DNA of 33,743 bases from Myroides indicus. Its GTDB lineage: Bacteria; Bacteroidota; Bacteroidia; Flavobacteriales; Flavobacteriaceae. Of the stretch, positions 7,627-15,268 are shown one piece after another (positions within the stretch are counted from its first letter, which is position 1; every line of letters starts with the position of its first letter). The notes beneath the pieces are model-generated. The model did not search any database, had not been told where the DNA came from, and saw only the letters and a list, made by a program, of their open reading frames with translations. The position numbers and the translations under genes were made by a program. The DNA lies in NCBI RefSeq assembly GCF_004364575.1, contig NZ_SOAG01000031.1:1-33743 (forward strand), in the 5' to 3' direction.

Positions 7627-7944
7627 TTAACCCCTTTCAATTTTAACATTACACGCAGGCATGCTTATAGAAGTAATTGTTGCTTGATATTTGTTTCCAT
7701 TCTTAATACATTCTATAAGTTCTGCAGTACTACGATGAGCGATAGAACCCAATGTTTCACCATTGCGATTGCTTAAAGTTACTGTTTCAAATTGAGAGAG
7801 TTCAATCTCTAAAATATCTCCAACTCTGTGATTTTTTAGTACATCTAAGTCAATCGAAGAGACTGCAGTATTTATAATTCCTGATTTACAGTCAAATTTT
7901 ACACTTTGTGGTGGTACATAGCCACCTCCACCTGATCCACTCAT
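7627..7944 (-). CDS. Small protein with Gly-rich N-terminus, HIRAN-like beta domain
   Basis: This 105-residue protein begins MSGSGGGGYVPPQ, a flexible Gly-rich tail then a Pro pair. Residues 38-104 look like a small beta barrel: RVGDILEIEL, VTLSNRNGETLGSI, a helix RSTAELIECIKNG, then KYQATITSI. This order resembles HIRAN domains (G-D-x-L, then G-x-x-I-G, helix, final strand), but the match is loose. It opens the operon with the kinase fusion and the QueC-like enzyme. As I recall, QatB of the QatABCD system also starts with a Gly-rich tail. The tail may therefore be a modification site for the QueC-like enzyme. That idea is an inference. Confidence 0.7.
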   Translation of the reverse strand: MSGSGGGGYVPPQSVKFDCKSGIINTAVSSIDLDVLKNHRVGDILEIELSQFETVTLSNRNGETLGSIAHRSTAELIECIKNGNKYQATITSISMPACNVKIERG

Positions 7945-8325
7945 AAGTTTTAGTTTTTAAAGTTTTGTTTGTTTTAGCATTAGGCATAACATTGTTTTTC
8001 ACGAAACAATATACGGTGTAGTTTTTAAAAACACATACACCTATATTCCGTAAAATTTTCCTAAATATACAATTTTTTATTAAAATTTAAAATTACTTAA
8101 AACAAAAACCTCCCAATTGGAAGGTTTTATGTTTCCTACTTTAAAGTATATTATTGCTAAAACATTTATTTCTTCAAATACAAATTCTTCCGTCCTTTAC
8201 CTCTATTTAGCTACAACTCTACCCTCAGTATTTTTTAAGTATCCTTTTATTTTTTAGTTTTTAGGTCAAAAAAGGAGTTGCGCAACGGCTACCCTTGTTA
8301 GCGGTTCGTTGTTATTTCGATATAA
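7945..8325. other. Gene-free interval with hairpins
   Basis: This 381-bp stretch is the leader side of the Gly-rich gene and the downstream side of the DUF5367-like gene. It holds ATTGTTT/AAACAAT at 7991-8010 around TTCACG. It also holds the terminator-like stem at 8105-8128 and a bulged stem near 8283-8312 (CAACG-GCTA against TAGC-GGTT-CGTTG). No TAnnTTTG element is clear. No open frame with coding character is present. Confidence 0.6.
8105..8128. terminator. Terminator-like hairpin
   Basis: AAAACCT-C-CCAA (8105-8116) pairs with TTGG-A-AGGTTTT (8117-8128) with one mismatch and no real loop beyond the central AATT. A and T tracts flank it, so it could stop transcription in either direction. 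On the minus strand it would isolate the QueC-like operon from the DUF5367-like gene. Confidence 0.5.
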
Positions 8326-8721
8326 TTAAGTTTCTTGTCTAACTTTTTTGTCTTTTCTAATCAGTCCAAAAACTAAAACCGTTGCGTAAGCCCACATTAA
8401 CCAAGAGCCAAAAGTAGCAGCATCAGTTTCTGGTAAATTTGGAAATACTAAGGGGAAAAACTCAATACAGAATGTGTCGAGAATCATGCCTGGAAGAACC
8501 ATTATTACAGATGATTGAATTGCTTGTAATTTACCCAATTTGTATTTATTAAAAACCCAAGCAGCCAAAAGTCCTAAAAATGGAAGTACAGCCAAGTAAA
8601 TTCCAATCATTACAGTATGATTGTTCGTCAAAAAAAAGTATTGACCATAAACCCTAAAAGCAATGGTTGCCAAGAGCCAAATTGTAAACCCAATTATCAA
8701 ACTAAAAATTTTGTAATTCAT
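8326..8721 (-). CDS. DUF5367-like four-helix membrane protein
   Basis: This 131-residue integral membrane protein has four hydrophobic segments, roughly at residues 5-24, 38-58, 70-88 and 102-121, and ends in a basic tail RKDKKVRQET. The N-terminal pattern FTIWLLATIAFRVYGQYFF matches what I recall of DUF5367. There are no charged residues within the helices that would suggest a transporter mechanism. The gene upstream ends 20 bp away on the same strand, so co-transcription is possible. Function unknown. Confidence 0.65.
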   Translation of the reverse strand: MNYKIFSLIIGFTIWLLATIAFRVYGQYFFLTNNHTVMIGIYLAVLPFLGLLAAWVFNKYKLGKLQAIQSSVIMVLPGMILDTFCIEFFPLVFPNLPETDAATFGSWLMWAYATVLVFGLIRKDKKVRQET

Positions 8722-8741
8722 TGAAAATTATTTTTATTTTT

Positions 8742-9416
8742 TTAATTATTTATAGTTTGTTTTAAAACTGCCTTTATAAACAACATTCTATTACTCAAAA
8801 GATATTTTTGTTCATATCTTTCAAGCAGTTTTAATACTTCTTCGTTTGTTCCAATATACATATAAATTCTTTTGCCTTCACTTATTTTATCTATTTCAAA
8901 AGTGCATTTTTCATTGCTATCTAAATTAATCTTTAACAAATATTGTTGATTAATAGGAATACCTACTTTATAAACTTTTTCTCCCGAAATAGAATAATAC
9001 ATTTTTGAATAAGGCTTTTCATTCAATGAATAATAAGGGTACAAATAATTTTTTGTAAGTGATTTATGTTCTTTTTTTGGATGAACTTTATTGTATAATA
9101 GCTCTACAGTATAAAGTTCCTCTAACTGTTTCTTCTCTAATTTCGCAATACACAATAACTCTAAATCATCACTATTGTAGATGTTTTTTTGAAAATCTTC
9201 TACGGTTTTCATTAATTCACTCTTAGTTATTCCTTTTATGATGCTTCTAAGAGTAGTAGACAATTTTTCTTGATTTTTTAATCTTTTGCTTAGTTCTAAA
9301 AGATCCTTATAATGTTTAGTTTCTTCTTTGAGTCTGTTTCCAAAATCATCAATAGTTGACATTCTTTTTTCTATACCTTTAAATAGGAGCTCCATTTCTA
9401 TTGTAGTAAATTCCAT
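8742..9416 (-). CDS. Unknown protein with helical N-terminal half
   Basis: This 224-residue cytosolic protein has a Lys/Glu-rich helical first half (to about 125) with coiled-coil-like stretches such as LKEETKHYKDLLELSKRLKN. The second half is more strand-like: KMYYSISGEKVYKVG, QQYLLKINLDSNEKCTFEID and RIYMYIGTNEEVL, ending in a basic helix. No known motif is recognised. It lies between an XRE regulator with a gene remnant and the DUF5367-like gene, all on the minus strand, within an apparently variable region. Confidence 0.55.
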   Translation of the reverse strand: MEFTTIEMELLFKGIEKRMSTIDDFGNRLKEETKHYKDLLELSKRLKNQEKLSTTLRSIIKGITKSELMKTVEDFQKNIYNSDDLELLCIAKLEKKQLEELYTVELLYNKVHPKKEHKSLTKNYLYPYYSLNEKPYSKMYYSISGEKVYKVGIPINQQYLLKINLDSNEKCTFEIDKISEGKRIYMYIGTNEEVLKLLERYEQKYLLSNRMLFIKAVLKQTINN

Positions 9417-9427
9417 AATGAATCGTT

Positions 9428-9643
9428 TTAATCTCCGTTTATTTCTATTTGATCAGCAAATTTAACTAGCTCAGACATAGCAATGAAGTCATATCTTTTA
9501 AAAGTCCTTCCTCTAAAAAACTATCAACTATAATCTCTATATTATTTTCTGCTATATTCTGTAGATCCGGAGAAGCTATAGCTATTTCTAAGATATCAAA
9601 TGGAGTTAATTCTCCATCGTTAATAAAGTATTTTTAAAACCTT
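9428..9643 (-). pseudogene. Frameshifted 3' remnant of an unknown gene
   Basis: Two minus-strand frames join into one protein-like string. The first reads NDGELTPFDILEIAIASPDL and later FLEEGLLK. A one-base shift at TTTTAAAAGA then gives RYDFIAMSELVKFADQIEIN, ending at the stop at 9428-9430. A stop codon sits just upstream and no start codon is in frame. It looks like a decayed gene end rather than a live small gene. The parent family is not recognised. Confidence 0.45.
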
Positions 9644-9662
9644 AAGAAGCTTTATATATCAA

Positions 9663-10253
9663 TTATTTTCTCATACCATCTATTAACTCTCTCAATTCTT
9701 CTTTGCTCATGCCTAAATATTTTTTAGCATAATCCTTATGTACAAAAATACTTTCATTCCCATATCTATACTTAAGTTGAACTATCAGAGAGTTTCTTGG
9801 CTCTTTTCTTAAAAGATTTGTCACTTCTGTTGAGTTCTTTTTTCTTGCTTTTGAATTCATTAATGACAGAAGTATTTTAGAAGTTACTGGTTTGTTTAAC
9901 ACACCTTCTTTTATCAAACGTTCAAGTTCGTTGGCAAGAATATTTGATGTGTCACGAATTACAATTCCTTTTTCTGCTCTCTCATTAATAATTTTAATAG
10001 TTGATTTAGGAAGCTTACTCTTTAAAGGTAATTTATAGTTAGGGTTAGCAAAATCATAATAAGTGAGGTTAAATACAGACGCTATACTTATCATCTTATT
10101 AATATTTAAACCTACTTTCCCCCTAATAATATTCTTAATATTAGAAGAATTAGAATCTATTAATTTTGCTAAATCTCCCTCTGTTAGCCCATAAAAACTT
10201 AAGAATTCAGCAACTCTTTTACCATATTCTTTTTGATAATATTCTTTACTCAT
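9663..10253 (-). CDS. XRE-family HTH regulator
   Basis: This 196-residue protein has a cro/C1-type helix-turn-helix at about residues 12-68: KRVAEFLSFYGLTEGDLAKL, SSNIKNIIRGK and INKMISIASVFNL, followed by YYDFANPNY. The remaining two thirds is helical and basic, with ARKKNSTEVTNLLRKEPRN and YAKKYLGMSKEELRELIDGM. It is a DNA-binding regulator of unknown target. Its upstream side is the repeat-rich interval from 10254 and its downstream side a gene remnant, so it may be what is left of a mobile element or defence island. Confidence 0.8.
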   Translation of the reverse strand: MSKEYYQKEYGKRVAEFLSFYGLTEGDLAKLIDSNSSNIKNIIRGKVGLNINKMISIASVFNLTYYDFANPNYKLPLKSKLPKSTIKIINERAEKGIVIRDTSNILANELERLIKEGVLNKPVTSKILLSLMNSKARKKNSTEVTNLLRKEPRNSLIVQLKYRYGNESIFVHKDYAKKYLGMSKEELRELIDGMRK

Positions 10254-10366
10254 ATCAAAATAGATTAATTTATTTTGTTTTATCTATTTTTATTTATATA
10301 TTTGTTTTTGAAAACAATAGCGACAATAAAAAGTATATTATTAATTACTTTTAAACGATGTCACTC

Positions 10367-10518
10367 GTTCGAAATCCGCCAGATTGCCACGAGTTGACCG
10401 AGAGCTCGCCTATTGCTGGAATTTTGTAACTTTGCAAAATATTCCAGTAGGGCGTTCCTCGTTAACTTTTGAGGCAACTCTGACCATGTCAGAGCTGGTT
10501 TCTGGCGGAACCACGAAC
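10367..10518. repeat. 152-bp nested inverted repeat
   Basis: The outer arms are GTTCG-AAA-TCCGCCAGA (10367-10383) and TCTGGCGGA-ACCA-CGAAC (10501-10518). Inside, GAGTTGACC (10391-10399) pairs with GGCAACTC (10473-10480). A central stem GCTGGAATTTTG faces CAAAATATTCCAG (about 10425-10446). A separate perfect hairpin is CTCTGAC-CAT-GTCAGAG (10478-10494), which competes with the second pair. It could be a cruciform, a MITE-like element or a structured RNA. Confidence 0.65.
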
Positions 10519-10609
10519 AAAAGTTGAGGACGTCCTATCTGGTTTATACCATGATATTATCTCTTCACTTTTTCGTGTACATCGTTCCATAACCTCAAAA
10601 CCTTATATT

Positions 10610-10696
10610 ATGAGAACGAAATTTTTAGTACCGCCTCGCAAAAAGCCCCCGGATGCTTTCCGCACCGTGCTAATCCGCATACCGTACAAAACGTAA
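10610..10696 (+). CDS. Possible 28-residue basic peptide
   Basis: An ATG at 10610 opens a short frame, MRTKFLVPPRKKPPDAFRTV and eight more residues, rich in Arg, Lys and Pro. No second copy is present in the window and no ribosome binding site is clear. It is listed because it sits in the same interval as two better supported short frames. It may equally be chance. Confidence 0.2.
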   Translation: MRTKFLVPPRKKPPDAFRTVLIRIPYKT

Positions 10697-10909
10697 ACTG
10701 CGCCTGTTATGAGGCACAGCTATAGCAGATAAACAGCCGTGGCACAGCCTCAGCAATTATCTAACCTTACAGCCCTTTACCTAAGCAGTGTAAACCGCCT
10801 TTGGAAAGACTTTTATTCTCGCACTCTAAAAGTACCTTATTTCTTAATAGAAACCAAATAACAAGCGTTTTACTCCCTGTTTTTGTTAAAAAAAGCTGTT
10901 AATGACACG

Positions 10910-10949
10910 GGTTTGCAAAGTGTCCTGCCACGCAGGGCACTTGTAAACC
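10910..10949 (+). ncRNA. Long hairpin with wobble pairs, possible structured RNA
   Basis: GGTTTGCAA(a)GTGTCCTGC (10910-10928) pairs with GCAGGGCACTTGTAAACC (10932-10949). Sixteen pairs are Watson-Crick. The two exceptions (10915 with 10944, 10923 with 10937) are G-U wobbles only when read as plus-strand RNA. One A is bulged. This favours a plus-strand transcript over a DNA-level palindrome. A second stem at 11085-11114 follows 135 bp later. Confidence 0.4.
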
Positions 10950-11084
10950 AATGGGATAGGTATGTCCTAATCCTAAACAGAAAAGTACTATTCATTTTTA
11001 AAAATCTGTGTACAGACCATTGTATAATTTTCCTCCTCAGGGTGTTGTTTTTCATAATGCATTGCTTGGTTAGTAAACACCCCG

Positions 11085-11114
11085 CCCTGTGCAGGTGTCC
11101 TGCCTGCACAAGGG
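11085..11114. repeat. Second hairpin, 11-bp stem
   Basis: CCCTGTGCAGG (11085-11095) pairs with CCTGCACAAGGG (11103-11114) with one bulged base and a 7-nt loop. No T tract follows on either strand, so it is not a simple terminator. Confidence 0.55.
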
Positions 11115-11163
11115 CTTTGAGGAAAAAGTACTAAAGAACAATTTAAAGTAAAAACGAGAAATT

Positions 11164-11229
11164 ATGATTTACAAACCCAAAGTAAACATCCGCACCAAAC
11201 CGCATCAGCTGACAAGCGAACGTCTTTAA
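11164..11229 (+). CDS. Short peptide frame A (21 residues)
   Basis: The frame starts MIYKPKVNIRT and ends HQLTSERL. It is preceded by a leader AAAGAACAATTTAAAGTAAA that recurs before the frame at 11706 and, partly, at about 12114 in front of susC. Against the second copy, the first 11 codons differ by two silent changes (TAC/TAT, CCC/CCT) and two conservative ones (Ile/Leu, Val/Ile), while the flanks diverge more. That pattern hints at protein-level selection. Function unknown; it could also be a remnant of a longer gene start. Confidence 0.35.
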   Translation: MIYKPKVNIRTKPHQLTSERL

Positions 11230-11280
11230 GCCGAAATGAAGTGCTGAGAATACAAGCCGCAGGCAGTTTGTATTCGTGCC

Positions 11281-11460
11281 TGAAGAAGGCGTAAAAAGAC
11301 CGCGAAGGCAGGTGTAGCGAGAGGGGGTTTTGATTCTTTTGTACCCCTTACAAAAGAATAAGAAAAGGAATATTTCATTCTATACTTTCTTTTCCTTGAT
11401 ACAACTATTTGATTTTAATAAAAATAAAAACGCTTAAAATCAAATAATCACTGAACTCCT
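11281..11460. repeat. Dispersed intergenic repeat, copy 2
   Basis: Matches 1-190 in two blocks, 11281-11323 and about 11395-11458. The inverted arms ATTTGATTTT (11407-11416) and AAAATCAAAT (11436-11445) are retained with a slightly shorter spacer. The middle differs, so the conserved parts are probably the functional or mobile ends. Confidence 0.8.
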
Positions 11461-11705
11461 CTAAAAATAGAGACGATGTGAAGTAAAACAAGTATCAAGT
11501 TTCTTTTCTTTTATCTTGATATAAAAGAAACAAAAGATCAAGACTGCATTTCTCCTATCGGTCTTTCTAAGGTTTGTTTTGCAAACTATATGACGGTGGC
11601 TTCGCCCATATAGTTTAATGCAAAACTGCACCAAGAAGACACTCGACAGAGAAATGAGGTCGTTGGGAAAGGCATTAAAGAACAATATTAAGTAAAAACA
11701 ATAAT

Positions 11706-11789
11706 ATGTTATATAAACCTAAAATAAACATCCGCACCCAACGGCATTATGTAATTAGCGAGTGTCGTCTTAGCGCAGGGGCGTTATGA
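11706..11789 (+). CDS. Short peptide frame B (27 residues)
   Basis: It starts MLYKPKINIRT, close to the frame at 11164, and ends SECRLSAGAL. The same leader (AAAGAACAATATTAAGTAAA) precedes it by about the same distance. It carries one Cys that copy A lacks, and after residue 11 the two diverge. It lies in the approach to susC. Whether it is translated cannot be judged here. Confidence 0.35.
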   Translation: MLYKPKINIRTQRHYVISECRLSAGAL

Positions 11790-12154
11790 GAAACCATGTC
11801 CGAAGCGTAGCTAGTCTGGTTTCGAATAGGCACAAGCGATAGATGACCGCTAAATTACATTCAGCCAAACCCTTTTTGTTTCTTTTTGGGGTCATCAAAA
11901 AGATAATAAAGAAAAATTATAAGTCCCTTCATTTTGTCTTGATACAAAACGAAGCAAAAGATCAAGGCTGCATTATTTCTACGGTCAAATCTGCTTTTGA
12001 TTCCTAAAAGAAAAAACACTAGCTCCGTTTCACTACGCGTCAAACAACCTTTTCTTTTTTAACGGAATCCGCAAGCATTTGACACTCGCAGAAATCATGA
12101 TGCCATGAGAAAGGCATTAAACAACAATTTGAAGTAAAAACGACAAAAAAAATA

Positions 12155-12184
12155 CCCCCTAAAAAGCGGCAACTTTTTAAGGGG
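12155..12184 (-). terminator. Hairpin ahead of susC, reads as a minus-strand terminator
   Basis: CCCCCTAAAAAG (12155-12166), loop CGGCAA and CTTTTTAAGGGG (12173-12184) form a 12-bp stem with one mismatch. On the minus strand it is followed by TATTTTTTTTG, a good U tract, so it fits termination leftward. No minus-strand gene reads into it, which would fit an antisense transcript from the start of susC. On the plus strand it would be a leader stem about 46 nt before the ATG. Confidence 0.5.
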
Positions 12185-12230
12185 CTGAATAGAAAAACAA
12201 ATGTTTAACTAACCATTTCATTACAAAATT

Positions 12231-15200
12231 ATGAAAACCATTACACAACCCAAAAGCAAACACAGGTTTTACCTGTTGCTGCTTATCCTACTGTGCAGTT
12301 TGCACACCCATACCCTATTTGCACAACAGCAAATACAGCTCAAAGGAGTTGTATCGGACAATTCCGACATACTGCCCGGAGTAAGCGTAACTATTAAAGG
12401 TACAACCCAAGGTACTTTAACGGACGTAAACGGAGTGTACAACCTCATCGCCAAAGGAAACGACACTCTTGTTTTTTCCTATATCGGTTACAAAACTGCT
12501 GAAATCCCCGTAAACAACCGCCAAACTATAAACATCACACTACAGGAAGACACAACCCTGCTTAACGAAGTTGTTATAAACGCAGGATATTACAACGTAA
12601 AAGACCGGGAACGCACGGGAAGCATTGCCCGGGTTACGGCAAAGGACATTGAGTTTCAGCCGGTGGTTAATCCCTTACAAGCCATACAGGGACGCATGGC
12701 GGGTGTAAGTATCACACAGTATTCCGGTGTACCCGGAGGAGGGTTTGATATACAAATCAGAGGACGGAATAGTTTACGCATCAAAGGAAGCAGTATAATT
12801 GATGGAAACCTACCTTTATATATTATAGACGGAATCCCAATATGGTCAGGCAAAATAACGGACTCCGGTTTTTCTGCAGCTATTTTACCCATGGCTGACA
12901 GTAACCCTCTAAATTCTATTGACCCCAATAATATTGAAAGCATTGAAATATTAAAGGATGCGGATGCTACGGCAATTTACGGTTCGCGCGGGGCAAACGG
13001 CGTGGTGCTGATAACCACCAAAAAAGGGAAAGCAGGCAAAACCACGTTTACAGTTTCGTCCTCCACGGCATTTAGCAAAACAGCGTCCAAAATGAAGTTG
13101 ATGAATACCGAACAGTTTAACCAAATGCGGGAAGAAGCATTTGCCAACGACGACATTACTGAATATCCCGCCAATGCTTATGATATGAATGGTACTTGGG
13201 AAAGAAACCGCTATACCGATTGGCAAAAAGAACTGATTGGCGGAACGGCAATAAGCAAAAACATTCAATTGGGCATTAACGGCGGAAACGAATACACCCG
13301 GTTTACCCTTAGTGCCGGACATAATGAAGAAACCACCGTATTTCCCACATATAACGGTTATAAACGCAACAGCTTTTTGTTTAATCTCAATCACGTAAGC
13401 AAAGACAGTAAATTACAAATCAATACTTCTACAAGTTATTCTGTACAGTCTAACAATCTTATCCAAACTGATTTAACCAAAACTTCCCTTACTTTAGCAC
13501 CCAATGCCCCTGCTTTGTACAACGAGGACGGCACACTAAACTGGCAGGAGGGTACTTTTGATAATCCGTTAGCCCCAATGGGAGCAACCTATAATTATGA
13601 CAACAAAAACCTGCTTTTAAATGCAAATATTAGGTATAATGTACTCCCTAATACTTTTGTTAAACTTAATTTAGGTGTAACCAATAATAATTTTCAAGAA
13701 AATACCCTTACGCCTTACACAACATATAATCCGGCGTATAATTTAACCAGTGAACATTCAAATGCTCAAAAAGCAAGTTTTAATACAAATTCACTTATTG
13801 TAGAACCACAAATCAACTGGTTTAAAGATTTTAATAATCACTATAAATTAGATATTTTATTAGGAGGAGCGTATTTATCCAATACAAGGGATTCTTTTTC
13901 AATTTATGGAACCGGATTTATATCGGACGCCCTATTAACCAATATTGGAGCAGCTAACAATAAAATAATTTCTTCCATAACTAATTCAAAGTATAATTAT
14001 GCCGCTGTTTTTAGTAGATTTAATTTTAGTTACAGAGATAAATATATTTTTAACCTAACTGCACGACGAGACGGATCAAGTCGGTTTGGTGATAACAACC
14101 GCTTTGGCAATTTTGGCGCTGTTGGTACTGCGTGGGTATTTACTGAAGAAAACTTTTTAAAGAATAACAATTGGCTAAACTTTGGAAAAATACGTGCAAG
14201 CTACGGAACTGCCGGAAGTGATAATATTGGCGATTATCAATATTTAGACACTTACACACTCTCAACTACCAAATACGGCGGAACAGTAGGTTTGAATCCT
14301 TCCCGACTTTACAACCCTGATTTTAGTTGGGAAAAAACCACCAAATTAGAAACTGCTCTTGAATTGGGATTATTTAACGACCGTATTCATACAAGCATTG
14401 CTTGGTATAAAAATCGTTCGTCCAACCAACTGGTTGGTATTCCTCTGCCCGGAACAACAGGATTCAGCTCTATACAAGCTAATTTAGATGCAACTGTAGA
14501 AAACTCCGGATGGGAATTTACACTGAATACCGTTAATCTTCAAAATACCGACTGGTACTGGACAACCAATTTTAATATATCCTTTCCTAAAAACAAATTG
14601 GTTTCCTTTCCTGATTTAGAAGGTTCCACCTATGCCGATCAGTTTGTAGTAGGAGAGCCAACCAGTATCCGAAAAGTATATCATTATGAAGGAGTTAATC
14701 CTGAAACCGGATTATACCAGTTTACCGATTACGACAATGACGGTAAACTTACCCCAACAGAGGACAAACAAATGATAAAAGAAATCGGAGTGCAATATTA
14801 CGGCGGAGTGCAAAATACCGTAAGCTATAAAAACATCAGTCTGGACTTTTTATTTCAGTTTGTCAAACAGCAAGGATACAATTATAATCAGGCAATAATT
14901 CTACCCGGAATTCTGAGAAATCAACCCATAGAAGTACTTGACCACTTTAATCTCGAAAATAAAAATGCTTCATACTCATTTTATAGCACCGGAGTAAACA
15001 GCGAAGCTCTGAACAATTCCTTTTTACTACAGGAAAGCGATAAGGCAATAAGTGATGCTTCCTATATCCGATTAAAAAATATTTCTCTTTCCTATACGCT
15101 TAAAATTCCGAAAGTAAAGATAGAATCCCTTAAACTATATTTTCAGGGACAAAACCTTTGGACAATAACCAATTATTTTGGTCTTGATCCTGAGTCAGGT

Positions 15201-15257
15201 TCAAACTATCTGCCTCCTTTAAAAACGTATGCTTTTGGTTTTCAATTAACCTTTTAA
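12231..15257 (+). CDS. SusC/RagA-type TonB-linked outer membrane transporter
   Basis: This 1008-residue receptor imports a ligand delivered by its SusD partner, powered by TonB. Order: signal peptide (1-31, cut after LFA), carboxypeptidase-regulatory-like domain (about 36-115, with GVSVTIKGTTQGTLTDVNGV), then the plug with QAIQGRMAGVSITQ, IQIRGRNSLR, LYIIDGIPI and ILKDADATAIYGSRGANGVV. The beta barrel ends in a terminal Phe (FGFQLTF). Length and motifs are complete. There is no N-terminal STN domain, so it is not an anti-sigma signalling receptor. susD follows after 11 bp, then the S9 peptidase. That neighbourhood suggests oligopeptides rather than glycans as cargo. Confidence 0.93.
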   Translation: MKTITQPKSKHRFYLLLLILLCSLHTHTLFAQQQIQLKGVVSDNSDILPGVSVTIKGTTQGTLTDVNGVYNLIAKGNDTLVFSYIGYKTAEIPVNNRQTINITLQEDTTLLNEVVINAGYYNVKDRERTGSIARVTAKDIEFQPVVNPLQAIQGRMAGVSITQYSGVPGGGFDIQIRGRNSLRIKGSSIIDGNLPLYIIDGIPIWSGKITDSGFSAAILPMADSNPLNSIDPNNIESIEILKDADATAIYGSRGANGVVLITTKKGKAGKTTFTVSSSTAFSKTASKMKLMNTEQFNQMREEAFANDDITEYPANAYDMNGTWERNRYTDWQKELIGGTAISKNIQLGINGGNEYTRFTLSAGHNEETTVFPTYNGYKRNSFLFNLNHVSKDSKLQINTSTSYSVQSNNLIQTDLTKTSLTLAPNAPALYNEDGTLNWQEGTFDNPLAPMGATYNYDNKNLLLNANIRYNVLPNTFVKLNLGVTNNNFQENTLTPYTTYNPAYNLTSEHSNAQKASFNTNSLIVEPQINWFKDFNNHYKLDILLGGAYLSNTRDSFSIYGTGFISDALLTNIGAANNKIISSITNSKYNYAAVFSRFNFSYRDKYIFNLTARRDGSSRFGDNNRFGNFGAVGTAWVFTEENFLKNNNWLNFGKIRASYGTAGSDNIGDYQYLDTYTLSTTKYGGTVGLNPSRLYNPDFSWEKTTKLETALELGLFNDRIHTSIAWYKNRSSNQLVGIPLPGTTGFSSIQANLDATVENSGWEFTLNTVNLQNTDWYWTTNFNISFPKNKLVSFPDLEGSTYADQFVVGEPTSIRKVYHYEGVNPETGLYQFTDYDNDGKLTPTEDKQMIKEIGVQYYGGVQNTVSYKNISLDFLFQFVKQQGYNYNQAIILPGILRNQPIEVLDHFNLENKNASYSFYSTGVNSEALNNSFLLQESDKAISDASYIRLKNISLSYTLKIPKVKIESLKLYFQGQNLWTITNYFGLDPESGSNYLPPLKTYAFGFQLTF

Positions 15258-15268
15258 TTTTTATAGTC

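Larger units (their letters stand above)
10254..12230. other. Repeat- and hairpin-rich interval without long genes
   Basis: Nearly 2 kb separates the XRE gene from susC. It contains a nested inverted repeat (10367-10518), a short frame at 10610-10696 and two long hairpins (10910-10949, 11085-11114). Two related short frames follow (11164, 11706), with a second copy of the left-edge repeat (11281-11460) and two copies of a CTTGATA...AAAGATCAAG repeat near 11515-11560 and 11937-11975. Longer open frames such as 10883-11134 or 11461-11685 have no coding character and follow the hairpins. Confidence 0.7.

Noticed and set aside
10883..11134. Open frames on both strands in the repeat interval
   Set aside because: They coincide with the two hairpins and have no protein-like pattern.
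11461..12043. Two minus-strand frames sharing DRRN and LIFCF-type segments
   Set aside because: The similarity comes from a dispersed DNA repeat (CTTGATA...AAAGATCAAG) read in the same frame, not from a conserved protein.
12951..13394. Minus-strand open frame inside susC
   Set aside because: It lies wholly antisense to a conserved plug-domain region; an open frame by codon bias of the true gene.
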